Assembly (NCBI GenBank): GCA_021786265.1
Contig: JAJYNP010000318.1
Span: 12,944-76,943, forward strand
Source: Chloroflexota bacterium
GTDB lineage: Bacteria > Chloroflexota > Limnocylindria > Limnocylindrales > CSP1-4
Length of the DNA: 64,000 nt
Reading direction: 5' to 3'
Both the position numbers and the translations under genes were made by a program. The notes under the pieces are model-generated. The model searched no databases. It was not told where the DNA came from and saw only the letters and a program-made list of their open reading frames with translations. Positions within the stretch are counted from its first letter, which is position 1; every line of letters starts with the position of its first letter. Shown here piece after piece: positions 24,735 to 32,497 of this stretch.

Positions 24735-27146
24735 TCACCGCCGACGAGCGCGGACGCTGCGCACGTCGAACCCGAGACTCGCGTAGGCGGCCCGCCGTTT
24801 CGTCAGCATTCGTGCCAGAACCGGGACCTGGGCGTCCACGTAGTCGTGCACCTCGATTCGCTCCTTGCCTTCGAGGGGTCGAAGCACTCGTCCCACGTAC
24901 TGGACGATGCGCCCGCGAAACGCGATCGGGAAGGCGACGAACAGCGTGTCGAGCGGCGGACAGTCGAAGCCCTCGCCAAGGAGGCTTCCGGTCGCGATGA
25001 GCACGACGCCGTCGCCGGACCGCGCCTCCGACAGTCGGCTGATGGTCGCGCGGCGCTCCTTCCTCCCGACTCCTCCTACCAGCACCACGGGCCGCACCCC
25101 GGACTCCTCGAGCCCGGCCTCGAGGAGCTTCACGTGCTCCTTCCACTGCGAGAGGACCAAGCAGTTGCGGCCGGCCCGCGACGCCGCGGTGATGTCAGCG
25201 CAGATCTGCCGCGTGCGGGCGTCATCCTCGACCAGGCCGCGAAACACCGTCTGGATCGCCGGCCTGTTCTCTCCCTCTGCGTCGCCTTGGACGGGATGGG
25301 CGGTGTCGTGAATGACCAGCGCGCGCACCACGCCGGCGTCGACCGTCGAGCCGGCAACCATTCGGTGACGGACCGGCCCGCAGTACATCGTGATCAACCC
25401 TTCCAGCCCGTCCCGGCGGTAGGGAGTTGCGGTGAGTCCGAGCCAGACGGGCGCGCTGATCTGTCGGACGACTCGCTCGAACGTCACGGCGGGCACGTGG
25501 TGGCACTCGTCGACGATCACCAGCCCGTAGTCGGACATGAGCTGGAGGAGGTCGTCCCGACGCGCGAGCGACTGGACCATTGCGACATCGACGGTCCCCT
25601 TCAGGCGACCTGATCCTCCGCGAAGTGTGCCAATCTGCCGGCGGTTGAGCCCGAGATGCTCCTGCAGCCGCTCGCGCCACTGCTCGAGCAACGGCTGACG
25701 GTCTACGAGGATCAGCGTGGCAGTCGCGCGATGCGCGATGACGGCGCAGCCGACGACGGTCTTGCCCGCTCCCGGCGGCGCGACGAGGACGCCGAGGTCG
25801 TGGTGGCCGAGCTCCGCGAACGCGGTCTCCTGGTCGGCGTCGAGTGTCGCCTGAAGTCGGACGTTGATGGACGACGCAGCCGAGGCGGTATCGCGGACCT
25901 GCAGATGGCTGCCAGCCTCTTCCGCCAGCGCCGCGGCTGCCTCGCGCAGGCCTCTCGGTAGCAGGAGCTGGTCGACGGTCTCCTCGTAGCAGCGGATCAG
26001 GCGCGGCGTGTTCCAGGTCGAGAAGCGCAGGCGCTCCTTCTCGTAGTACTCGGGGTTGTGGAGCGAGGCCAGGTGCTTGAAGGACGAGATGAGGGCGGGC
26101 GGAAGCCCGATGCGGTCAATCGCGAGCATCGTGCCGGCCACGGCCCGGATCGACGCTGGGGGCTTCACTGCATCGCCGCGGAATGGGCGCCGATACGCTG
26201 GCTCCATCGGCCCGGCTGCGACTTCGCGCAACTGGCCGGCCACCGAATGGGCGACCGCAGGCGGCACGCGCTGAAGGCCAGACAGGAAAGCCCACTGGTC
26301 CTCGAATGGTGCGAGCGAAGCATCGAGGAACGCGGTCGTTCCTGTGCGCCGGCATTGGCCCTGGAGCGGCAGCGCGATCAGATTGCCGAACGAGCCTCTC
26401 GGCATGAAGTCCTGGGCCGGGAAGAGCCGGTCGTAGCTGGCGAGGTCGAGCTCCGCGCGGACGGTCATCGCCTCGCGCAGCAGGTGCGCGCCGATCCGGC
26501 GTGCAATCGACGCGGGAACTGGTTGCGCGAAGAAGACCCAGACGTGCGCACCGTCACCGGAGCGTGACCGCTCGAGGGCGGCATCGATGCCTAACGCCCG
26601 AGCGGCGTCAAGGTACGCCCTCGCGTCGAGCGGCCAGCTCGACCCATCGAAGTCACAGGCGAGCAGCCGGCACGAGTCACCAGGGAGCAGCGGATACAGC
26701 CCGACGTGGACTCGGCCCGAGAGATGGGACTCGATCACCGCGTCCGTCAGAGGCAGATACTCGCGGTCAGGGCGCTTCGCATTGGAGGGTCCGCCAACGA
26801 CGGCCGGGCTCCAGCCCGATTTGCTGGACCGAGGGTTCTCCCAGCGGGTCGCATAGACGTCCTCCCGTCCCGTGAAGAGGGCTCGGAACAGGGCGATCTT
26901 CTCTTCCGCGGAGGATCTGGCGTCCACTCGGGGAAGGCCGGGTTCGTCCTCTTCGAACAGCGTGACCGCGCCGGCGGTCACGCCCCGAGCGGATGGGAGC
27001 GACGGACCGCGAGCCGCGTCGGCTCGCGCCTCCAAGAGCGCGCGGAGCCGCGTGTTCTCGGCCCGCAGCAGCTCGATCTCGCGTAGTAGCTCGTCTGGCG
27101 ACCGAGGCGCCGCTATGGACGACCCGTCGCTACCCTTCGGACTCAT
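24735..27146 (-). CDS. TOTE-type archaeo-eukaryotic primase fused to SF2 helicase
   Basis: A protein of about 803 residues pairing a primase-fold domain with a superfamily-2 helicase, the layout of TOTE conflict-system proteins. A coiled coil near residues 20-45 (ELLREIELLRAENTRLRALL) comes first. The primase domain holds the DxD metal motif in LLACDFDG and the SRSGDGAHVWVFF segment. The helicase has Walker A APPGAGKTVVG, Walker B VIVDECHH, motif III GLTATPYRRDG and motif VI QYVGRVLRP. I prefer the ATG at 27146, which overlaps the upstream AlbA_2 gene by 17 bp; a longer frame from 27236 would overlap by over 100 bp. Known relatives are proposed to act against invading nucleic acid; that role here is inference. 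Confidence 0.88.
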   Translation of the reverse strand: MSPKGSDGSSIAAPRSPDELLREIELLRAENTRLRALLEARADAARGPSLPSARGVTAGAVTLFEEDEPGLPRVDARSSAEEKIALFRALFTGREDVYATRWENPRSSKSGWSPAVVGGPSNAKRPDREYLPLTDAVIESHLSGRVHVGLYPLLPGDSCRLLACDFDGSSWPLDARAYLDAARALGIDAALERSRSGDGAHVWVFFAQPVPASIARRIGAHLLREAMTVRAELDLASYDRLFPAQDFMPRGSFGNLIALPLQGQCRRTGTTAFLDASLAPFEDQWAFLSGLQRVPPAVAHSVAGQLREVAAGPMEPAYRRPFRGDAVKPPASIRAVAGTMLAIDRIGLPPALISSFKHLASLHNPEYYEKERLRFSTWNTPRLIRCYEETVDQLLLPRGLREAAAALAEEAGSHLQVRDTASAASSINVRLQATLDADQETAFAELGHHDLGVLVAPPGAGKTVVGCAVIAHRATATLILVDRQPLLEQWRERLQEHLGLNRRQIGTLRGGSGRLKGTVDVAMVQSLARRDDLLQLMSDYGLVIVDECHHVPAVTFERVVRQISAPVWLGLTATPYRRDGLEGLITMYCGPVRHRMVAGSTVDAGVVRALVIHDTAHPVQGDAEGENRPAIQTVFRGLVEDDARTRQICADITAASRAGRNCLVLSQWKEHVKLLEAGLEESGVRPVVLVGGVGRKERRATISRLSEARSGDGVVLIATGSLLGEGFDCPPLDTLFVAFPIAFRGRIVQYVGRVLRPLEGKERIEVHDYVDAQVPVLARMLTKRRAAYASLGFDVRSVRARRR

Positions 27147-28593
27147 CGGTGCCACTCGTTCCGGTCGCAAGTCGCCAGAAGCCGTGCGGGTCGCGCGCGC
27201 TCTGGCTTTCGCGGCGCAGGTAGCCGGCATCCGCAAGCACCGACAGGTATCGCCGCGCCGTGTTGACCGAGACCCCGAGGAGCTCCTTCGCCTCGGCAGT
27301 TGTCAGGCGCTCACTGCTGAGCGCGAACTCCACGAATCGCTCCGATCCCGCCGGCAGCAGCCGGAGCATGCGAGCACCAAGCGGGTCCATCAATAGCGAC
27401 ACGCTGACCGACGCGGGTCCCTGGCGGTAAATCGGGTCAGGGAGGCCGGCTTGCTCCATCCCCTCGAACATCCGGTCGACACCCTCGCCGAGTTCCCGCC
27501 CAAAGCCGAACTCAAGAACGGTCCGTGCAACACGCGGGTTGCGCGCAAACCTTGTCGAGCGGATCGTCTCGATGCGGACGAGGCTTGGCAGACGGCCCGG
27601 CGACTCCACTTCCAGGCGGTCAGCGAAGAGTGAGACCCGAATGTGATCCCCACCGATTGAATAGGACCGGTGGATGACGGCGTTGACGACCGCCTCGAGC
27701 CAGACCCTCTCCGGAATCATGGTTGCCCGGTGGAATCGCCCTCCGGACCCGAGCCGGATCACGGAGGCGAGCCACCTTCGCAGCGTCCTGCGCGCGAACA
27801 GAATCTGATCGCGAAGCGCGCCGTCGCCCTGGACGTCCGAGAGGATGTTCGATCGATCCCCCGTCTCGCGAGCGTTTCCCTGATAGCGGAGCAGCCGAAT
27901 CCGTGCCTCCGGCAGAAAGCGCTGGGGGTTGGCGCCGAGCGTCAGCATGCCCGCCACGGTCGGGAGCAGCTGACCCCGGTTCGGCGTGAGGAGGCCGCGT
28001 GCGAGGAGTGCGTCGTCGGGTCGCGACAGACTACCGACCGCGCGAAGGAATGCGTCGACAAGACCCGGGTCGAGGTCGTCCCGAACGGCCCCAGCAACCG
28101 GCGTTCCGTCGAAGAACGTGCCGCCCTTGTCGTAGCGGAGCTCGGTGGCTTCGATTGGTCCCAGGCGACGGTTCTCGTCACCAACCCGCAGGAGGACCTC
28201 GCCGCGCACGTTCTCGTGGACGTGCTCGCTCGCCTCGACCTCGATGATCAGGAGTTGATCGGGATTGCCGTGCTTGTTGATGCAGGGCACGCGTTCGAAC
28301 CGGGCCGGCACAGGCGGGCGGGCAAAGTCGCGGCCCGCCTGTCGCCATCCGTTCTTCAGGCGCTCGTCGGAGCCCGTTCCTTCGATGGCGCCGCCCCAGA
28401 TCCCCATCACGATGAGCCCACCCTCGGCGTTCGCGAGCGCGACCATCGCGTCCGCGAGCTCACGAGGTTTGACCCGGGCGCTCTTGCGATCGAACCACTG
28501 GCCCTCGCGGCGCTTCCGGAGGGACGGCACCCGCTGGTCCTCAGGGAGGAGCTGGAGCTGCTCGATGGTCGCGAAGCCAACGTCGCTTGCCAT
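27130..28593 (-). CDS. AlbA_2 (Schlafen-like) DNA-binding protein with HATPase-like C-terminal domain
   Basis: A 487-residue protein of the COG2865 type. The N-terminal AlbA_2 domain shows EGQWFDRKSARVKP and LANAEGGLIVMGI (residues about 30-65). The central GHKL/HATPase_c_4-like domain has LEAVVNAVIHRSYSIGG and a FGFGRELGEGVDRMFEGM segment, and a C-terminal winged helix (TTAEAKELLGVSVNTARRYLSVLADAGYLRR) follows. Such proteins act as regulators or effectors in accessory islands. A perfect palindrome at 28611-28631 sits 18 bases upstream of the ATG, pointing to autoregulation. Its 3' end overlaps the primase-helicase start, so the two form one operon. Confidence 0.88.
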   Translation of the reverse strand: MASDVGFATIEQLQLLPEDQRVPSLRKRREGQWFDRKSARVKPRELADAMVALANAEGGLIVMGIWGGAIEGTGSDERLKNGWRQAGRDFARPPVPARFERVPCINKHGNPDQLLIIEVEASEHVHENVRGEVLLRVGDENRRLGPIEATELRYDKGGTFFDGTPVAGAVRDDLDPGLVDAFLRAVGSLSRPDDALLARGLLTPNRGQLLPTVAGMLTLGANPQRFLPEARIRLLRYQGNARETGDRSNILSDVQGDGALRDQILFARRTLRRWLASVIRLGSGGRFHRATMIPERVWLEAVVNAVIHRSYSIGGDHIRVSLFADRLEVESPGRLPSLVRIETIRSTRFARNPRVARTVLEFGFGRELGEGVDRMFEGMEQAGLPDPIYRQGPASVSVSLLMDPLGARMLRLLPAGSERFVEFALSSERLTTAEAKELLGVSVNTARRYLSVLADAGYLRRESQSARDPHGFWRLATGTSGTDESEG

Positions 28594-28610
28594 GGCCCGA
28601 CCTTAGCTGC

Positions 28611-28631
28611 TACTTGTCAAATTGACAAGTA
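28611..28631. promoter_or_regulatory. Perfect 21-bp palindromic operator before the AlbA_2 gene
   Basis: Arms TACTTGTCAA (28611-28620) and TTGACAAGTA (28622-28631) are perfect inverse complements around one central A. The site lies 18 bp upstream of the minus-strand ATG at 28593, where a repressor would block the promoter. The embedded TTGACA-like half-sites could also serve as -35 elements. Confidence 0.7.
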
Positions 28632-28736
28632 CGAGCATGCAGGCGAGCGCCGCGGAAGACCTGCTATGCGGAAGACAGCCGATCTTCGCGACCCTCGGCT
28701 CAGTCACGGCTCCGACTCGCGAGTTCGAGAGCGAAT

Positions 28737-28795
28737 AGTTAGCAGGTCTTCTGCGCTCTTCCTCGGGCCCTGATCCGCTCAGATAGCAGGTCCTC
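28737..28795. repeat. 15-bp element-end repeat, right copies
   Basis: AGTTAGCAGGTCTTC at 28737-28751 matches 24621-24635 exactly; AGATAGCAGGTCCTC at 28781-28795 is a two-mismatch variant. All three are on the plus strand. Confidence 0.65.
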
Positions 28796-28861
28796 GAGCG
28801 TTGTGGCGTCCTAGTCCGCGAGATTCGCACGGAAAGTCGTGACATCGTGCGAAACGGGGAG

Positions 28862-28936
28862 TGGAGCCGACACTCGGATTTGAACCGAGGACCTGCTGTT
28901 TACGAAACAGCTGCTCTACCACTGAGCTATGTCGGC
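28862..28936 (-). tRNA. tRNA-Thr (anticodon CGU), CCA encoded
   Basis: Read on the minus strand: acceptor strand GCCGACA pairs with TGTCGGC, D stem GCTC/GAGC with loop AGTGGTA, anticodon stem GCTGT/ACAGC with loop TTCGTAA (anticodon CGU, Thr), variable loop AGGTC, T stem CTCGG/CCGAG with loop TTCAAAT, discriminator U and encoded CCA (28862-28864). All stems pair fully. Its 3' 45 bases recur at 24521-24565, so this gene is the integration target and was rebuilt by the element. Confidence 0.96.
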
Positions 28937-29239
28937 TTGCCCTGTGCGGTGGTTCGAGTTCTGGAAGAGCTGATGCTTGCGCACCAACCTGCCAGGCCCT
29001 GGTCCACAGCGCTCGGAGAGCGATTGATTATCGGTGAGAAGGGGACGCTGATCGGAACCAACGCCGAGGTTCTCACCCATGGCCACCGCCGCTCCGGACG
29101 CCCTGCATGATACCCCAGCCGGCGACCTGCCCGCGAACCGTGCGTCGTTCCTGCGCGCCCTGCGGGCGCCAACCTCTCGCCCAACGTCGGGGTCATCGGC
29201 CGGAGCCGCCTCGAAGCGTTTCAGGCTGACCAGGTCGCG
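28937..29239. other. Spacer upstream of tRNA-Thr, no gene seen
   Basis: About 300 bp between the tRNA 5' end and the transposase remnant. Short ORFs here have no recognisable content, and one of them is simply the tRNA antisense read through. It should contain the tRNA promoter; I could not pick it out with confidence. Confidence 0.5.
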
Positions 29240-29510
29240 CGCTGGAAGTCATCAGACCCTTCACTGTCGGCCGAGGACGTCGCCAGGGGCTACAAGCAGC
29301 CCCTGGAGGTCGAGAGTGCCTGGCGGGACATGAAGACGACGCTCGACCTGCGCCACGCCTACCACCGCAAGGAGCAGCGCATCCGCGCCCGCGTGCTCCT
29401 CTGCTGGCTGGCCCTCCTCCTGGTCCGGATCGTCGAGAACGCCGCCGGCGGGACGTGACGGGCCCTGCGCTTCGAGCTCGGGAAGCTGCACCTCGGGCGC
29501 TTCAGCGGGT
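29240..29510 (+). pseudogene. IS1634-type transposase C-terminal remnant
   Basis: From about 29240 the plus strand reads SDPSLSAEDVARGYKQPLEV, then ESAWRDMKTTLDLRHAYHRKEQRIRA and LLCWLALLLVRIVENAAGGT, the DDE-transposase C-terminus of IS1634/IS4-like elements. In relatives the frame continues Trp-Arg..; here TGA (29456-29458) stands where TGG is expected, and after it the frame resumes RALRFELGKLHLGRF. Upstream of 29240 no further homology is seen, and no terminal repeats are visible. It is a dead fragment beside the tRNA hotspot. Confidence 0.75.
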
Positions 29511-29607
29511 CATACCCACCGACACGTGCTGAACTCCAGCGAACTCAGAACTTGCCTCGCGTGCTTCCTGCCGCTGACTCTCGATCAGCGGACCTGATCG
29601 TGCGGCA

Positions 29608-31302
29608 TCATCCCGGCGACTGCTCCGGCGCGCCGCCCGCGCTCGGCCCTGACGACAGCCCCACAAGCTCCGGGGAGTAGTAGCGCCGAGCGCGCGTTCG
29701 TCCCTGAGCCGCGACAAGACCCGCCCGCGCCAGGTCGTTGAGGAGATGGCGCGCAAGCGCCGCGTCCTCTCCGAGCACGGTCGACGCTTCTGGCACAGAC
29801 AGACTGCCCCTTCGCCGAACTTCGTCCAGGAGCCTCTGCCGCTGACGTACGCGAGCTTCAAGGCCGGATGCACCGGCCCGGAGCACGATCTCGTCGGATA
29901 GCACGTAGCGCGTTCCCCCTCGTTCCCCTGTACGCACGAGGAGACCCTTCGCGATGGCTCCGGCGATCAGCGAGTCCTCGTCAACGTCGGGCATCACTGC
30001 TCTGACGCGGCGTGGCGTGATCGCCTCCTCTCTGCGGGTGAGCACGAGCATCCGTCGTTCCGCCGGAGTGAGCCCGAGGTGCCCAAGCAGGGCGAGCCAC
30101 GCCTGATCCTCAGGGGTCAACAGCGAGCGAGAGTAGAGCGTGACGACTACAGAAGCGGGGCCGGCATTGATGAGAGGCGGCTCCATGAGACGAGCCTCCA
30201 TCTCCCGGTACATCCTGTCGATGCCCTCTCCGTATTCCTCCACCAATCCCAGGAGCTTCAGGACTGCCATGGTCCGTCGGTTGCGGGAGTAGTGCTCTTC
30301 CCGAATGTTCTCCAGGGTGATGTGGCCAGGCAGTGGCCCTGGGCTGTGCACCTCCATGCGGTCGTCCCAGATCGTCACATCCACCGTTGCGCCGGGCAGC
30401 CCGTAGTCGCGATGGGCCAACGCGTTGAGGACAGCCTCGCGCACAGCTGCTACTGGGTAGGAGGGGAGGGTCTCCCGATGTGTCCCGACGACGGCCTGAT
30501 AAGTCGGCGTGTTCCGCTGAACGAACTCCAACACTGCGTCGAGCAATCTTGGAAGTGGACCGACAAGCTCAACCCGCGCAGTCGTGGGCCCCGGACCTGG
30601 CCCTACGCCGGCACGTCTGACAACCTGAACGCACGCGCCGGACACATACCGCCTTGGGTCGACCGCGAAGAGAAGCGCGGCAGCCTTGGTGAGCACGGTG
30701 CCTGTGGGGGGCGGCTCGATGCGAGCTACGCCAAGATCGACCAGCGCGCGGGGCACGCCGTCGCGGCGAATGCGTGGCCGTCCGGCCGCGGCGAGAGCCC
30801 TGTTCAGGATCTCGGCATCGACATCGTCCAGTGCCGCGACCGGTAGCGCATCGTCCTCAGCCGATCGCCCCTCGCGCTCGCGAACGAACCGGGCCAGGGC
30901 ATCGCCAACCAACGGTTGGCTGGAGCTGCCGTGCCGGCGGAGCAGTCTCCCGTCAGGGGTGGTCACGATGCGACCCCGCACCTCAGGGACCGCCACCACG
31001 GTGATGATGTGTTCCCCGACGGTCACAGCTCGCAGCTGCACCTCGACGCCGACATCGTGTGCCGTGGCCATGGTTCGGTCGAGGGTCGCCTGATCGAGTG
31101 GGCAACCGGCGACAGATCGATCATCGCGGACGCCGAGGATGATCAGGCCGCCGTCCGTCATTGCCATGGCCGCCATGGTCTCCGTCAGACGGTCGGAACG
31201 GAGCTTGAAGTCGAGTTGTTCGTGTTCGACGCGTCCGACTACGTCCCAGAAAGCGTCGTCCGATGTCTGATCGGGGAGATCACCCAGGGCGGGGACTCGC
31301 AT
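29608..31302 (-). CDS. AlbA_2 DNA-binding protein with HATPase-like domain (second copy)
   Basis: A 564-residue relative of the regulator inside the tRNA element, but outside its borders. The AlbA_2 domain has VEHEQLDFKLRSDRLTETMAAMAMTDGGLIILGV-type sequence (residues about 20-55), the central domain REAVLNALAHRDYG and LLGLVEEYGEGIDRMYREME, and at least two winged-helix segments follow (PAERRMLVLTRREE region and SVPEASTVLGEDAALARHLLNDLARAGLV). The ATG at 31302 is chosen because a perfect inverted repeat lies 5 bp upstream of it; the frame is open to 31398. It is less GC-biased than flanking core genes, suggesting transfer. Function is likely regulatory. Confidence 0.85.
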   Translation of the reverse strand: MRVPALGDLPDQTSDDAFWDVVGRVEHEQLDFKLRSDRLTETMAAMAMTDGGLIILGVRDDRSVAGCPLDQATLDRTMATAHDVGVEVQLRAVTVGEHIITVVAVPEVRGRIVTTPDGRLLRRHGSSSQPLVGDALARFVREREGRSAEDDALPVAALDDVDAEILNRALAAAGRPRIRRDGVPRALVDLGVARIEPPPTGTVLTKAAALLFAVDPRRYVSGACVQVVRRAGVGPGPGPTTARVELVGPLPRLLDAVLEFVQRNTPTYQAVVGTHRETLPSYPVAAVREAVLNALAHRDYGLPGATVDVTIWDDRMEVHSPGPLPGHITLENIREEHYSRNRRTMAVLKLLGLVEEYGEGIDRMYREMEARLMEPPLINAGPASVVVTLYSRSLLTPEDQAWLALLGHLGLTPAERRMLVLTRREEAITPRRVRAVMPDVDEDSLIAGAIAKGLLVRTGERGGTRYVLSDEIVLRAGASGLEARVRQRQRLLDEVRRRGSLSVPEASTVLGEDAALARHLLNDLARAGLVAAQGRTRARRYYSPELVGLSSGPSAGGAPEQSPG

Positions 31303-31307
31303 GGGTG

Positions 31308-31327
31308 TCAAGATAGCACAATCTTGA
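31308..31327. promoter_or_regulatory. Inverted-repeat operator before the second AlbA_2 gene
   Basis: Arms TCAAGAT (31308-31314) and ATCTTGA (31321-31327) are perfect, with a 6-base centre. On the minus strand the TATCTT within it could be a -10 element, putting transcription start at the ATG (leaderless). Candidate autoregulatory site. Confidence 0.55.
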
Positions 31328-31531
31328 TGCGCTAATGCACCTGAAGCTCGATTGAGCCAGCAAGATTGGCTAATGATGCCGACATGGCAGGACCGCATCT
31401 ATGAGGGTCCAGCCGAACGTGAGCGAGAAACAGATGAGTGGGCCAGTTCCCGAGGTCCCGCCACGCTCGGCAGTCCGGCCGGTCCCGGCTTCGCTGCCGC
31501 GGTGCGGGCCACGCACGCGACGATGCGTGGG

Positions 31532-32497
31532 TCAGGTGCCCGTGGACGGCGTGCCCGCGGACGGCGTGCCCGCGCCGTCCGGCGCCACCACGCCGTGGTC
31601 GCGTACCAGCAGATCCAGTGCGGCCGCCGTGTCCGCCTCCGGGTCCTCCTCGCCGGCGGTGAACGTCCGGACCCTGGCCGGGCCAACATCCATCCCGCGG
31701 AGACGGAGCAGCTGCTTGAGCCGGTCGACTGAACCGGCGCGCGTGAGGCGGACCAGCCGGTCGAGGGCGTCCCGGTGTGCCGCCGTCCCCTCGCCGCGAA
31801 CGAACGCCCCGAACAGCGCCACCACCACGTCCGGCACCGCCGCCGCGTTGCCCGAGACGATCGCGCGGCCACCGGCGCCCGCGAACCGCTCCATCAGCCC
31901 GTCATTCCCGGGGGTGACCAGCAGGTCGGGTGGCAGCGCCAGGTACGGCTCGATCTCCTCCCACGTGCCGACGCTGAGCTTGACGCCGCAGACGTTCGGT
32001 TCCTCCAGCAGCGCCATGAACGACGACGGGGGCACTCGGTTCGCCGATGCCTCCGGGTAGTTGTAGAAGAAGAAGGGGATCTCGGGGACCGTCCGGGCAA
32101 GGGTCCGCAGATAGTGCTCGACCGCGCCAGGGCTGGTCCGGTGCAGGTAGGGCGTGATCGCTGCCAGCCCATCGGCTCCCGCCGCCGCCGCCGCATCCGC
32201 CAGCCGGCGGGCGCTCCGCAGGTCGACATGCCCGACGTGAACGATCACCGGGACGCGGCGGGACGCGGCCGCGAGAAACGCCGACGCGGCCGCCGCCCGT
32301 TCCTCGACCTCCATGGCCACGAACTCGCCCGTGGTGCCACCGACCATCAACGCCGCCACGCCCCGTGCCAGCAGGAAGTCCGCGTAGGCGGCAATCCGGC
32401 CGGAATCGACGCGCCCGTCGTCGCGGAACGGCGTGGAGGGCGCCGCGATGACGCCGCCGAAGCGTGCCGGCCATGCGCCCTCCCGATCGAAGGTCAC
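31532..32497 (-). CDS. DapA/KDG-aldolase-family lyase
   Basis: A class I aldolase or dehydratase of the dihydrodipicolinate-synthase superfamily, 321 residues. The GGTTGE motif (residues 53-58), the Schiff-base Lys173 in CGVKLSVG and the catalytic Tyr145 in FFFYNYPE are all present. In sugar-acid clusters such enzymes handle 2-keto-3-deoxy sugar acids, and that is the likely job here next to a TRAP transporter and an HpaI-type aldolase. GTG start at 32497 overlaps the stop of the preceding gene (GTGA). The C-terminus ends in a GTPSAGTPSTGT low-complexity repeat arising from a duplicated GGACGGCGTGCCCGC unit. Confidence 0.9.
   Translation of the reverse strand: MTFDREGAWPARFGGVIAAPSTPFRDDGRVDSGRIAAYADFLLARGVAALMVGGTTGEFVAMEVEERAAAASAFLAAASRRVPVIVHVGHVDLRSARRLADAAAAAGADGLAAITPYLHRTSPGAVEHYLRTLARTVPEIPFFFYNYPEASANRVPPSSFMALLEEPNVCGVKLSVGTWEEIEPYLALPPDLLVTPGNDGLMERFAGAGGRAIVSGNAAAVPDVVVALFGAFVRGEGTAAHRDALDRLVRLTRAGSVDRLKQLLRLRGMDVGPARVRTFTAGEEDPEADTAAALDLLVRDHGVVAPDGAGTPSAGTPSTGT

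Larger units (their letters stand above)
24566..28906. mobile_element. tRNA-Thr-integrated accessory element without an integrase
   Basis: The 4341 bp between the 45-bp attachment copies, counting one copy, carry two minus-strand genes, an AlbA_2-type regulator and a TOTE-type primase-helicase. Recombinase, relaxase and phage structural genes are all absent. Near both inner ends the 15-mer AGTTAGCAGGTCTTC recurs (24621-24635 and 28737-28751). By eye, codon choice is a little less GC-biased than in the flanking core genes. The structure fits a non-autonomous or satellite-like island mobilised in trans, or a decayed one. Confidence 0.75.

Noticed and set aside
28847..29110. Forward ORF over the tRNA-Thr region (RHSDLNRGPAVYE)
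   Set aside because: This peptide is the antisense translation of a tRNA gene; the sequence folds as tRNA-Thr on the other strand.
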